A stretch of 64,000 nucleotides of DNA from Phallusia mammillata (GCA_003260075.1 QLIY01000479.1:11700-75699); one strand, 5' to 3'. Shown: positions 36,501-47,789, counted from the stretch's first letter. Program-made: numbers and translations. Notes: generated by a model from the sequence alone, not told the origin.

Positions 36501-39493
36501 TACAAATACGCAAATTGGTTTTGTCTGTGATGTTCATTAATTTGCATTGTACACCATAAATTATTATTATGAGGTGATAAAAAGTGTTCACTTGTTGCCT
36601 AATTTGTTCACTCTAAAACAAGAATTATGCATTAGACATTTTTTGTAGTAATTTGTTTTTTTTTCTAATTGTTTGACATTTTTCCTTGGCAAGTGTATGC
36701 TGTTTAGTTTGCAAAGGATGTATGGTGTGCTAAACCAGGGCCAGGCAACCTTTTAGGCCATGTGTGCCAATTTACTTGTTATTTCAATGTGTTCATGACC
36801 TCACATGCCAACGTTTTTCTTAATAATAGTGGTTCGTGCCAGTAGATATCAATGATAAAGAGAAAGCAGAGTATATTGTGCATGTAAGGTTGAATTTTAA
36901 GACAATGGCATGATAAAAACTATAAACAAGCTGTGTATAACAGGTTAAATTGTTATATCAATATAAACACGCGAATCGGTTGGTGTGGCATGAAAAACCA
37001 CCTAGCGTGCCAACCTTGGCATGCATGCCGGGGGTTGCCGACCCCTGTGCTAAACACATTACCAACAGCCAACAAATAGTTGATGTTTATATTTTTTCTA
37101 GGTGTTGACATTGGAGCTACAACCAAGAATGGTCGTAACATTTTACATGTGGCTGCTGCTAATGGCCAGGACAAATGCATTGAACTGTTGTTAGCCAACG
37201 GAGCAGGTTGGTATTATCAGTGTTTTATTCTTTTTACTCTAAGGACCACTTTATCTAGCAACTTTTTCTTCAACTTGCTTGCAAATGAACCCACCAAACA
37301 AACCTACCGACTAAGTTAGGATTTTTTCCACTGAAAGTTGTTATGTAAAATTACTTTTTATATCCACATTAATTGATAAATTTTTTGTTGGCTGGAAAAT
37401 ATGCTGAGGAATAGGTCAATGCCATTTTGGTTAAGTTGATTTTGCTTAAAGGAAATTGTAGCAATACTATTGCACTTAAATATTCACAACACTGGAAATA
37501 ATGGCAGCAAGTCAGAATGTTAAAGGCATTTCAAAATATTGAGGTAAAAAAATGATGATGCCTAACAGCGATAAATGTTTCTGAATTTGGCAAAGACATA
37601 GTTGAATTTATGAATTAAATTTTAGTGTTACGGATAAGTTCATGTTTTTTTCACAGGTCATCTGATCAACGCGACAGATGATTTAGGAGAGACTCCGTTG
37701 CAAACTGCATGTTTGTGGGGACAGAAGGCATGTGAGGGAAGGCTATTTTTATTCCAGGTAGAAAAAAAATTGTAATTTTTATGTAATGTGCATCTTTCAT
37801 TTTAATGTTACATTGAATTAAACCCTGCAGGTTTTGTTAACTAAAAGCATATTTTCTTTTTTTATCAGACAACTCACATTGTACATGCAGATTTATTGTT
37901 TATTGAAAGTGGAAATGCTTGAAATGCTTGCCTAAAATGTATTTTTTGTGATTTAGTGGAGAAAGCGTGCAGGAACAATGAAGAGTATGACTCTCCTCAC
38001 ACAAGATCAACTGATGGCTCACCAACTATTTGACTCATCGTCCAAAACATGGCTGTATGGAGATCAAAGTCAGATGTATCAGAGCCAGATTTTACCTCCT
38101 CAGGTAAACAACAATGTTATGTTGCTGCAGAGTGGCATATCGGGCCAGGATTTACGGGTTCTGGATTGGGCTTGAGCTTACATGAAACAGTCTTTTGTAA
38201 GCTGTTGCTAACATTGACTTTGTGGGACAATTGTTTTTTGTGCCGCTGTTTCGAAGTCTTGTACAGGTCACCTTTATCAGGGTAAATAACACTAAATGTG
38301 TGTAATACAGTGCTTGATAAACAACAAAGTAAAAAAGAATTTTAAAGGCTTAATTTGGGCCTGACTTGCATCTGGCATCATTTGTGCAAAACTTTGTTTT
38401 AAAAAACATGGGGACCGGGTTGTAGCTAAAGTTTGAAGAAATGAGGCTTGATTTGGGCCTGACTTTACACTTGCAGTTTAACCTGAGGTTTAAGATCGTT
38501 CGAGTTGTTATTTCCCCTTGGTATATATAACTTTTAGGTATAATTCACAAACAGCAACGTTCTAGTATCATGTACCTTATTTTTTTACGTTTCAGAAGAT
38601 TAGATATATTAAATGTTTATTTTTGCAGGAATTCCAAGGCAGTGGTATTGGTTCAAAACGAAGTGATCATCGTTTGGATAAAATTAAAGTAGAGAATGGT
38701 CCAACCAAGACCAAGAGTTTACCTGTGGCGCGCACTTTTGCTGGTCCACGAAAACTTGTCATAAAAACCCCAATTTCTGACAGTGCTTTGTTGACCAGAG
38801 GCAAAATTAAGGAGGGTTTCGAAGAATTTCATCCTCTTAATAATGCAAAGGACGTTTCCAGGCAAGTAAATGTCAGATAAATTCATGTGGTTTAAGAACT
38901 ACCTTTCATCTTTGCCAAACTGTTTCGCTATTTATTTATTTTATTTGCCAATTGTTTTTTTTAGTTGTATGTACCACTTACAAATCATAAATCAGATTTT
39001 GCCACGAGTACACTAAAGAATAATAAGTATATTTTGTCAAACACTGATAAAGGGAGTTTTATTCCATTTTCTTGTTACATTTAGATGTTTTTACAGCATG
39101 AGGATCCAAACCTATGCAATGTGTGTCTTTTGTAAACTGATTTACTAAATTTGGTTTTAAAAAAGTTTGTTTTTCCATGTACCTTGTAAATTGTTCTGTT
39201 GTGTTTAATGTTTTTGTTGTGTTTAAAACACAGACTGTCCCTGCGTGAAACCCTTTCTCAGCAGGGGGGGGGGGTTTACTAAATTTGGTTTTAAAAAAGT
39301 TTATTTTTCCATGTACCTTGTAAATTGTTCTATTGTGTTTCTTATTGATTCGTTGTGTTTAAAACACAGACTGTCCCTGCGTGAAACCCTTTCTCAGCAA
39401 CTTTATGATGAAACAATAAAGGAGAAAAGAATAAAGCAACTGAACAAAATCAAGGCACAAGATGACGGCTACAGTGTTAAACAATATGTTTAG
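33541..39493 (+). CDS. ubiquitin-like and ankyrin-repeat protein (ANKUB1/ANKRD60-like)
   Basis: Exons 33541-33703, 34958-35082, 36176-36341, 37102-37206, 37657-37757, 37957-38103, 38629-38861 and 39370-39493, all phase-compatible, about 387 residues. Exons 1-2 form a ubiquitin-like fold (start MSKQFNIEVYSVETNERF; MYLDQGDMEDNSTLRHHDV resembles the ubiquitin LEDGRTL-type strand and loop). Exons 3-5 carry about three ankyrin repeats (ALYVAVHRGHLSLIKELL, NILHVAAANGQDKCIELLL, GETPLQTACLWGQKACE). The rest is basic and low-complexity. The seventh intron starts GCAAGT and must be GC-AG, because the GT donor 4 bases downstream brings an immediate stop. Assignment to the ANKUB1/ANKRD60 group rests on domain order. 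Same strand, 0.5 kb after HSP70 and 0.7 kb before SIRT7. Confidence 0.8.
33924..34225. mobile_element. hAT-like MITE with perfect 8-bp target duplication
   Basis: Terminal CAGTAGTTGGCAACC and GGTTGCCCACCCCTG are inverted repeats matching at 12 of 15. CTTTAGTT directly precedes (33916-33923) and follows (34226-34233) the element. 302 bp, noncoding, in intron 1 of the ubiquitin-like/ankyrin gene. Confidence 0.9.
35143..35448. mobile_element. hAT-like MITE
   Basis: Starts CAGGGGTCGGCAACC and ends GGTTGCCGACCACTG. Flanking octamers GTTTAGGT and GTTCATGG match only partly. Its right part is falsely duplicated downstream. Confidence 0.8.
35349..35668. repeat. false duplication in intron 2 of the ubiquitin-like/ankyrin gene
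   Basis: About 150 bp at 35349-35500 recurs at 35511-35668 around ten G (35501-35510). Confidence 0.85.
36423..36510. repeat. join at an allele-specific MITE end
   Basis: TTACAAATTACAAATAC occurs just before and just after the G tract (36483-36492). The left copy continues into CCGTATTTTACGGACCATAA, a MITE-like terminus; the right copy does not. Confidence 0.6.
36736..37047. mobile_element. hAT-like MITE with perfect 8-bp target duplication
   Basis: Ends are CAGGGCCAGGCAACC and GGTTGCCGACCCCTG, with TGCTAAAC on both sides (36728-36735 and 37048-37055). 312 bp, noncoding. Same family as the fragment at 5441-5635. Confidence 0.92.
39141..39400. repeat. false duplication before the last exon of the ubiquitin-like/ankyrin gene
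   Basis: Sequence 39141-39263, including the first bases of the last exon, recurs from 39276. The tract is 39264-39274. Only the second copy reaches the stop codon. Confidence 0.85.
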
Positions 39494-40193
39494 TTACCTA
39501 GAATCACTGTAACTAGAATTGTATGTGTAATAAATTAGATTTTTTCTAACATATGTTTTTGTATTGTTTTCGCATTCTGGTATTTTTTTAATTTAATTTG
39601 TTTTTTGATGTGGTACCTGAAAAGTTATTCAATCTTTCTGCATTCTCTGGTGCTGGTGTTTTTTGCTTTTTGTGACTGTCGACTGATGGTCAAAGGCTGT
39701 AGTGTTGTTGTGTGGTTTTATGTGTCTCAAAGTACTAAAATTTCACTGTATTAAAAATTTGTCATATATTTTGCCACTGTCAACTTAAAAATTTGTTGTT
39801 TACAAAAAATGCCCTTTTACCGCATTGCCTGCAAGAAGCACTCAATCCCATGCACTTGTTAACTGTGTTTATTTCATTGTTCACTGTGAAAATGATTGTT
39901 CTGCCAAAGTTTAAAAAGTGATTTGTCATCACATGGTTCTTTATTCTGTAATTATTTTGCAAATTTTCATGCCTTTCTTGACTAGAAGAATGTTGTGTTA
40001 GGTTTTTATATGTTCGCTACCAGAAAGTTTAGCACATTTTGTAATTTTTCAAATTCCTAAAGTCTATTTTATCTGTTTTTAGATTATGGCTGGAATAACA
40101 TAGGTACAAAATATTTCCCCACTTACTACTGCCACCCAATGGCACCTGAAAAAATGTTTAATTTTGGGATTTAAATTTTCATCTGGTCGTGCA

Positions 40194-43100
40194 ATGACCT
40201 CTGCACTGGTGGTAGACGATGTTTTTGTGCCAAGCTGCTCGGACAATGTTGCTCCGACGATTGAATCTACAACCATAAACAGCAGCTCTTGTTCGAATGT
40301 TGAAATTGCGGCACCATGTCGACAGTTACGTCCACGACGAGAGAGTGCAAAGTTTGACGAAAGAGAAGTTGTAAAAAAGGTGAATTTATGATAAACATCA
40401 CAAAAATAATTAAAAAATGGGTTTCTGATCATTCTCACTGGCCATATTCCCAGAGCTGAAGTGTCTATTTACAAACTACATGCAAAAATTTAAAATTAAG
40501 TAAATTCTCCCAGTTTGGAATCCACTGCGTTGGGACCCTTTTTTTTTGGCGCGTGTGTTTAATTTGAGTTGAGTTTTCCAACTCAAGTTAACCTTACTTT
40601 GGTTTTACTTGTGTTTATTTTAGCTGTTGTGCATGTAATAATTTCTAAAAACACATCACTAGGCAATGGGAGCTATGAAAAACATATTTTAAAAGCAGAT
40701 AATGTGGGCATTTTCAAAGTGCTTAATGCTTCAGTACTTTTTTGCTAAGGGGGATCAGGAACTATCGCTGCAATTAAATAAAGATTTTATTTCAAAACAA
40801 ATATTTGCAGTGACCTCAATCATTTACTTAAGTCTGAATTTTATCAACTTAGATTCGATCGGTCGTTGATCAGCCAACTTTTAGTGGAGATGACCTGGCA
40901 TTTCTCGAGCAGCATGATTCTTTGGTTAAACTTGTAAAGAGAAGGAGATCGAGCTACAGCAAGCATAAGGAAAGGTCGAAAGAGGTATCAACAACATTTT
41001 ACTTTCTTGTAAATATTATTCTGTGTAGGGTACAAGTTACTAACTTACGGGGTCGGAAACCTTTTGAGTGACGTGTTCAAATTTACTTGGTATTACACTA
41101 TGACAAACTAATATAATAATTGCCTAATATTCCAGGGGTTGCTGACCCCTTTGCTTTATTGTGAGTCAATCAAGATGACCAAAAAATTAAAAACCCACTT
41201 AAGAATGTTAAAAATGCAATGACGCTATTATGCAACCTCCAAACAATCAGTTTGGCCAGAGTTTGCAAAGTGCAATGTGAGGATAAACAACTTTATCATT
41301 ATTTCAGTTTGAAGATGAACCGGAGATTTTGCAGCAGAGTTGTGTACGATTGGCTGAGGCGATACGCTCCAGTAAACACACAATAATGTACACGGGCGCC
41401 GGCATTAGTACCTCCGCTAACATTCCTGACTATCGAGGACCAGATGGTGTTTGGACGAAACTACAAAATGGACAAACAGTTACCGTCGGTAAGATTAACA
41501 CCTGATTTACTGTAGTTTTTATGTGGTGATTTATAGGGGGGGGGGAATTTAAAGTAAATTCTTTCTTAAGTTTAAAACTCCTCCTAGTTTGGAATCCACT
41601 GCATCGGGACTTGATTTGCAGCCCGTCGGTTTTTGCTCGTGTGTTCCATTTGAGTTGAGTTTTCCAACTCAAGTTAACTTTACTATGGTTTTACTTGTGT
41701 TTATTTTAGCTGTTGCGTATGTAATGATTTCTAAAAACACATCACTAGGCAATGGGAACTATGAAAAACATATTTTAAGGCATTTTCAAAGTGCTTTATG
41801 CTTCAGTACTGGGGGGGGGGGGGGGGTCATGGTATGTAATAAAATGACCCTTTCACCTGTATCCAGTGGTGGGATTCAAATTTTTTGTCGGCTGGTTCTA
41901 TCAAAAAAGTCATTTTTCAGCCTGTTCTGTTACAAAAAGTCCATTGACATTAAGCAGTAATGCTAACCGGTTTGCTGATCTCATAAAATTTCGTGAGACA
42001 GTGGGGGGGGGGACAAAAAGTCCATTTGACAAATTTTACAAAAAGTCCATTGACATTAAGCAGTAATGCTAACCGGTTCGCTTATCTCATAAAATTTCGT
42101 GCGACAGTTCTATAGAACCAGTGCGAACCGGCTGAATCCCACCACTGCCTGTATTGATATATGTGTCCATAGCATGAAAATTAACATGCTTTTATAGATA
42201 CAGTATAAGCTTTGAATACCTTTGAGCTGTATCACACTTGTGCAAGTTTCTTTAGATGATTTTTTTCTTGTTTTTTTTCAACCAATCCAATGGACACAAG
42301 TGCAGCTTGGCAGATTTTCCCACCTTTCCTTTCACAACTAGTTAACATTTTGTTGCTTTTCCAGACCAGAGTTTGGTTTCAGCCACTCCCACCTACACTC
42401 ACATGGCAATAGAGAAGCTTCTGCAAGTTGGTGCGTTGAAGTACATCGTGTCGCAAAACTGTGATGGGCTTCATATTCGCAGCGGAGTTTCACCTGACAA
42501 CATTTCGGAAATTCATGGGAACATGTTCACTGAGGTACAACAACGGGGGGGGGGATATGTTGTGTCGCAAAACTGTGATGGGCTTCATATTCGCAGCGGA
42601 GTTTCACCCAACAACATTTCGGAAATTCATGGGAACATGTTCACTGAGGTACAACAACAATGCGTTAAAATAATTGTAAGGTGTCTGTTTGGGTTAAAGT
42701 ATTACAGCTGGTACTTACTAATCGTACATGTGCCAAGTTTTGAATGTGTATGATCAGAATATATGCATATCTGAGATTTTTATGCTTGTAACATTGCTAC
42801 ATATTACTGTTGGTTTTACGCAACACTCACTTCTCATTATGCTGTAGCTTTGTTCATGTGTGCTACATTATTAAAGATAGCGCCATAAAGTAACACACAT
42901 GTATTTGTGTATTTTACACACTGCGTTTCAAGCACAACAACAAAAAAGCTCGTTGGTTAAACTTGTTCTGGTCTCATGTTGGAAATAGTGTGGATGATTT
43001 CACTTTGTTTTGCTTGGTAAAAAAAAGGACAGGGGGGGGGGTACTGCGTTTCAAGCACAACAACAAAAAAGCTCGTTGGGTAAACTTGTTCTGGTCTCAC

Positions 43101-45557
43101 GTTGTGAATAGTGTGGATGATTTCACTTTGTTTTGCTTGGTAAAAAAAAGGACAGCGTCACAATTTCACCGAACAACCAAGCCGGAAATAGCTGCGCAAC
43201 GTTGAAATGTTATGGAACGCTAAACAGTGGAGGGCACAATTGGTGGATAATGGCTGAACGCGCTGCAGCTGATCTAACTGCAGACAAAATCGATTTTAAC
43301 ATTTTCAGATTTGCTCTGAGTGCCACAAGAGATTTTACCGAATCTTTGACGTCACCGAACACACGGGGCTACGACGTCATATGACGTCACGATGCTGTGA
43401 CGTGTGTGGTGGAAAACTGAAAGATACGATTGTACATTTCGGCGAGAGGGGAGATAAGAGGTGAATACATAGTGGTGGTAAAATAATAACAAATACTTGC
43501 AATCCTCTGCAAACTTATCAAATATGCAACACATGTGCTTTTATGATGTAAGCGTAACTCAAAGCGGGTTTTCATGTTGTGTACGGTGTCAAACATGTGA
43601 TGTTTTTGTACATTTAGGCGAAAGGGGAGATAATAGGTGAATATACTGGCGGTGCAAATACCTGAAATCCTTAACAAACAAACAATATAAATATAGTATT
43701 GGTGCATATTCCATAAATTATCTTATTTGTTCGACCCTGATGAAGACGCCCTGTATAAGACGTCAAAACCAGGGATGGTTTGTTTATATCTGCCTGGTGA
43801 ACAAAAAAGATAGTTTATGAAACAAATAATAAGTACATTATACGTGCATTTGTGATGTAAGCGGAAATTAAAGCGGGTTTCTAAGCGAGCTTTATGCTGT
43901 CTTAGGTGCCAAATCATGTTGGGTAATATAACTGTGAGCTTTTCATCGATTTAAGAAGCAATGATTTGTGTTTATGATTCCGCTGCTATGTGATTATCAA
44001 CTGTTAAGCATTATTTTCAAAACTCCGGTCTCTCCACTAGGTGGCCACACTGTTGGGAGTCAGCTTGCTCGCACGTCAACGACGCTGACGTCATCATCTG
44101 TCTTGGATCGAGTCTGAAGGTTTTAAGATCGTACAAACAACTGTGGCTCACTGACAGGTGAAAACACGTTATATTTTGCGGCAATCAAATCAACTGCTCT
44201 CATTCTGTGGCTGTTCAGAGACGTTTTACAAATCAAGCCGCCCTGTCATACATAAAAAATGTTTTTCAACTGTGTTTGGCTTGTCGACCCAGTACATTTT
44301 TTTTAAATACATCTACCGCAACGTTAATGACGAAATTTTCGTATTTTTTGGCACCCGAATTATCTGCAGTGCAATTACATAAATCCTAAACATACGTTTA
44401 TGGCCGATGGCTGTGTTTTTTCCACTCTTGGACTGTCGTTGACAACTTTTATACGACTCTTGTTGGCGTGTCATTATTCAATTGTATAAATTTATTCATT
44501 TTTTTACAAATTTCAGACCAAAGAAATGCAGACCAAAACTTTACATCGTGAATATGCAGTGGACGCCCAAAGATTCACAAGCTGTTTTAAAAATCAACGG
44601 TGAGAAAAAAAGGTTTTATATGCAAGTTTTAATTCAAGTTGTCAATTACATTTGTGTGTTTGTTGTTGAGAATAAAGTCAGAAAGCATTCCAAAAAAAAT
44701 GTAATTCCAATATATTTTAGTAAAACATGACGTTTTGACCACTTTATGGTCATTTATAAAATATGATTTGTTGTTTTGTGTGTTTGTTAAGTTTTTGAGT
44801 CGGTAATTTGGTGCCAAATATTTCACTATTTTCTATGCAGTCTCGAAATGCTGTTTTTTTATTTTTCATTTCACTTAAATTCTTTGTGTCTTCAGGTCGA
44901 GCAGATGACGTCATGCAACGTGTGATGACGCAGCTCGGTTTAACTGTGACGTCATATGAAAGGTGAGATTGGGGTTTTGGTTTCGGCACCGAATTGATTT
45001 TGTTTTGGCCACAAACAATTAACTTTAAAACATAGATATATGCCTCATCAGTTTAATTTTATCTCTGTATACCGGGAGTGGCACACAAAATATCAAATTG
45101 TCCGGTACAATTAATAGAAGGACTGAATACAATATTGCCACAATTTCACATCTATAACATTTTGCGATATCACACCAAATCAACAACCAAACTGTTTTAG
45201 TCCTTATCCTTGTTGCGTGATTTCTATAGCGATAACGACGCTCTACTTCGCCTCGCAATCCCGATCGCATCTTCGGAATCCGAAACTTTCCGAACTCGTA
45301 CCATTCGGGTTCCGCCCACTCACGCCCACCTTCTTGCTCACGTGACTCCCGACGCAGCGATGCGTGTCGACCCAAACTGCCCCTTCTCGCGCAAAATCGG
45401 CCCTGACGACGATGACGAATCAACGCGCGCCGATTTGTCACGTGACACTGCGGTAGTCTCGACGCAGCCTGACATGCCCGGCTGGTTCGGAAAAGGCCGG
45501 AAAAGGGTTTTGGTAAGAAAAAATTCGAAACGTAAACGGAAAAAAGTTTTGGAATAA
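40194..45557 (+). CDS. SIRT7: SIRT7-type NAD-dependent protein deacylase
   Basis: Class IV nuclear/nucleolar sirtuin. Exons 40194-40379, 40853-40984, 41308-41488, 42365-42534, 43309-43460, 44041-44157, 44517-44599, 44896-44962 and 45230-45557; phases agree and give 471 residues (human SIRT7 is 400). Visible motifs: MYTGAGISTSANIPDYRGP (NAD site), VSQNCDGLHIRSG, SEIHGNM (catalytic His), two Cys pairs CSEC and CDVC (zinc), DTIVHFGERG, CLGSSLKVL and IVNMQWTPKD. The end GWFGKGRKRV followed by a Lys/Arg-rich run matches the SIRT7 C-terminal nucleolar-type signal. The last exon must start at 45230 (acceptor TTTCTATAG), since the acceptor at 45200 breaks frame. The N-terminal 100 residues are poorly conserved, so the start is less certain. 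Confidence 0.93.
41048..41151. mobile_element. internally deleted hAT-like MITE
   Basis: CGGGGTCGGAAACC on the left and GGTTGCTGACCCCT on the right are inverted; only about 100 bp remain. No clear target duplication. In SIRT7 intron 2. Confidence 0.5.
41536..41826. repeat. displaced copy of SIRT7 intron 1 in intron 3
   Basis: The segment 41546-41810 between two G tracts (41536-41545, 41811-41826) closely matches 40487-40740 in intron 1, including GTTGAGTTTTCCAACTCAAG. It is bounded on both sides by filler, so it is best read as a misplaced allelic contig. Confidence 0.8.
41864..42147. mobile_element. hAT-like MITE, CAGTGGTGGGATTC family
   Basis: CAGTGGTGGGATTC and GAATCCCACCACTG are perfect 14-bp inverted ends. 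Octamers CCTGTATC and CCTGTATT flank it (7 of 8). It is itself interrupted by a false duplication around ten G at 42003-42012. Confidence 0.85.
42442..42658. repeat. false duplication of SIRT7 exon 4
   Basis: About 103 bp of coding sequence plus donor at 42442-42544 recurs at 42556-42658 around ten G (42545-42554), with a silent change and an Asp/Asn change. One copy keeps the exon in phase. Confidence 0.9.
42919..43153. repeat. false duplication in SIRT7 intron 4
   Basis: Sequence 42919-43031 recurs at 43043-43153 around ten G (43032-43041). Confidence 0.85.
43187..43273. repeat. dispersed repeat shared with 28971-29055
   Basis: Same AATAGCTGCGCAACGTTG start and GCGCTGCAGCT end, diverged middle; ends just before the SIRT7 exon 5 acceptor. 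Confidence 0.5.
43607..43690 (+). pseudogene. partial tandem copy of SIRT7 exon 5 end
   Basis: 43607-43642 resembles the last 29 bases of exon 5 and its donor (43432-43467), with a few mismatches that include an in-frame TAG. Similarity continues into the first part of the intron, with a gap. No acceptor precedes it, so it is probably not spliced in. Confidence 0.55.
43735..43825 (+). repeat. dispersed repeat with hammerhead-like core (copy 3)
   Basis: CCCTGATGAAGACG, hairpin-capable CCTGTATAAG, CGTCAAAAC, then CAGGG. CTGATGA is intact here, while GAAAC has become AAAAC. CCCTG and CAGGG can pair around it. Same family as 7884 and 13935. Confidence 0.55.
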
Positions 45558-45619
45558 ACCTAATAAATGAAAAATACTTGCAAAAACTATTCCATGCAGT
45601 ATCGAGGAAAGCAATCATT

Positions 45620-46138
45620 TATCTTACGATACTGCTGCTGTGCAGAAAAATTCTTCTCCCATTTCATGAATTAACTATTCAATATTGAAAAGGGACTCTT
45701 AACTGCTGCATACAATCAAGTAATGGTTACTTTTCTGAAAAAATGGTCTTTTCTTGGGTTTTTTGTTTGTTTGTTTCTACTAGTCCCTATTTCGTGTGCT
45801 TTGTTCTACTTTGTTTGTTTGATGGTTTAACGGTTCAGCTTCAATCTATATATTACACTGTGCTTGCATCCAGGAACCTCTTTGCTTTTTAATGCCGTTT
45901 CAGAGAGTTAATATCTTCTTCCTATAAGATTTGATGTTTATTGGCCTGGAAAACATCTGTACCTCAATAAAATCTAAGATATTTCAACAGTCTGAGTTTT
46001 TCCTAAAAAAGCTGATAAATTTTATTTTATCCACCACTAGAGGCGCTAGAAGTAGCTTTGGAAACCCATTCGTCTTCCTTTGGTGTGTTTATCCTGCAAT
46101 AAGGCGTTCATCTTTTTACACTGATTTTTTTTAAAATT
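45620..46138. other. intergenic 3' of SIRT7
   Basis: AATAAA occurs at about 45553 and again near 45562. Beyond that there is AT-rich sequence with no gene seen. Confidence 0.4.
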
Positions 46139-46313
46139 AGCTTCCTAATTAAAGAAACAATCCAATCTCCCAAAATTAATTATGTTTCTCCAAAAAAACT
46201 ATTTAGGAGGTAATATACCCATTTGTCAGAAATCTAAGAAATGCAGATATGAATTTCTCTTCTTATGTTTGTTTTACACGTTGTTTTGTTTTTTACTCAG
46301 AAATTATTTGTCG

Positions 46314-46353
<40 letters not shown>

Positions 46354-46544
46354 AAAAAAAAAAATTAGCTTCCCAATTAAAGAAACAATCCAATCTCCCA
46401 AAATTAATTATGTTTCTCCAAAAAAACTATTTAGGAGGTAGTATACCCATTTGTCAGAAATCTAAGAAATGCAGATATGAATTTCTCTTATGTTTGTTTT
46501 ACACGTTGTTTTGTTTTTTACTCAGAAATTATTTGTCGTTTTTA
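46139..46544. repeat. duplication around a 37-G tract
   Basis: About 175 bp at 46139-46315 recurs at 46360-46544 with small differences. The tract (46316-46352) is the last G-type tract in the window. Confidence 0.85.
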
Positions 46545-46718
46545 TGCCACCTTTTCTAATTTCACAGTCGTCGTATCAGAACAACACGGTTTTGTATTTG
46601 TACATTTTGCAGTGGTTTGTTTAATAGATTGCTATTCTAGGCTAGTTTCACATAAAGTACGCAAAAAAAAAACGAATAGATGGGCAAACTAAGAATAACT
46701 GAAATTTGTGTTGTCTAC

Positions 46719-46990
46719 TAGTGATGCATCGACGTTTTGGTTGGCTGAAATATTTCGGTCGAATCTGATATTTTGCTGAATAATCGGTTTTGGCCCAACT
46801 TATGTACAAATTTGTCCAAAACCAAAAATATTAGATGTTTTCTTCAGCTTTCGCATTGTATAGGTTGTTTTGAAGTTTTAGAAATAAGATCCCCTGAGCC
46901 AACCACCCAAGGTTCAGTTAAAAACATCCGTCTGTTGCTGAATATTCGGTTCTGCCCCAACCTTGTAAAGTGGTTTCGGTGCACCACTAT
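46719..46990. mobile_element. hAT-like MITE
   Basis: TAGTGATGCATCGACG and TTTCGGTGCACCACTA are imperfect inverted ends, and the interior has ATTCGGTT motifs repeated near both ends. The target duplication is unclear. Confidence 0.6.
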
Positions 46991-47607
46991 TTTTTGTATC
47001 AATAAACAGAAGTTTAAAACATGTAATAAACGAGGCTTTGCAGTTTACCTAACAGGAGGAGTGTGGTGCTGGTTACACGAGGTTTAGATAGGAGTGTTGT
47101 GACCAAACTGCAATAATAGGAGGGTAATAAAGTATTTTTACTCTGGTTTTAAAATAAGTTTGCTCTTTGCAAACGCCTGGGAAAATAACTTTTTCATCTA
47201 TCATAGAACTTTACTTTGTCAAATATGTTACTTGATATATTATCGAGATATTTTTGTATCGAAAGAGCTAAGTGTCGGCCGTTGAAACGGTCGCTAGGTG
47301 GCGCTGAGGAACCTTTTTAAGTGATATTTTGCTTTTCTGCTTTTTATTCTGTCCTTCGTTGACTTACATTGCGAAAAAACAAGAATGATTTTTGCATAAT
47401 TTTGGCTGTGTTATAAAAACACACAATCTTTTCGCAATTTTAAAAAGACATTTTTTGCTATTATGTAAAGACCGCTGCCTGAAAACTGTTTACATTGCAA
47501 TTTTCTGGGTACACAATCTACACGTTGCAACATATGCTGTAAGCTAGCCACGTTTTTCGATGGAAATTGTGCAGCAGTAACATTTAATTATGTTCGATTG
47601 TTGATAG

Positions 47608-47702
47608 TTGATACATTCCATTGTAACAATACAACAATCGCTTTGTTATTTTACACTAATCACAACAATAGCGATTGTTGACACTTTCACAATGGAATGC
47701 AT
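47608..47702. mobile_element. fold-back element
   Basis: GATACATTCCATTGT and CAACAATCGC in the left arm face GCGATTGTTG and ACAATGGAATGCATTC in the right arm, with a short central loop. No coding capacity. Confidence 0.55.
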
Positions 47703-47789
47703 TCATTCAACACACACTCACTAACTGATTTAGTATTCTGGCTATTTTTTGTCACCAAATATTGCAGTCAAAACATGTTTCATCTAACG

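Noticed and set aside
33541..39493. Sowah gene as the conserved Irx neighbour
   Set aside because: The gene has a ubiquitin-like N-terminus and no sign of the Sowah winged-helix domain.
33037..40194. HSP70, ubiquitin-like/ankyrin and SIRT7 genes as a tunicate operon
   Set aside because: Gaps of about 0.5 and 0.7 kb with their own poly(A) signals are too long for the usual short operon spacing, though trans-splicing cannot be excluded.
4793..43153. Tandem repeats separated by G runs as a CRISPR-like or recombination array
   Set aside because: Repeat units differ from locus to locus and are simply the local sequence repeated once; the constant part is only the homopolymer.
40864..46352. Poly-G tracts as G-quadruplex regulatory elements
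   Set aside because: Uniform length of ten, placement at duplication joins and disruption of coding frames fit filler, not selected quadruplex motifs.
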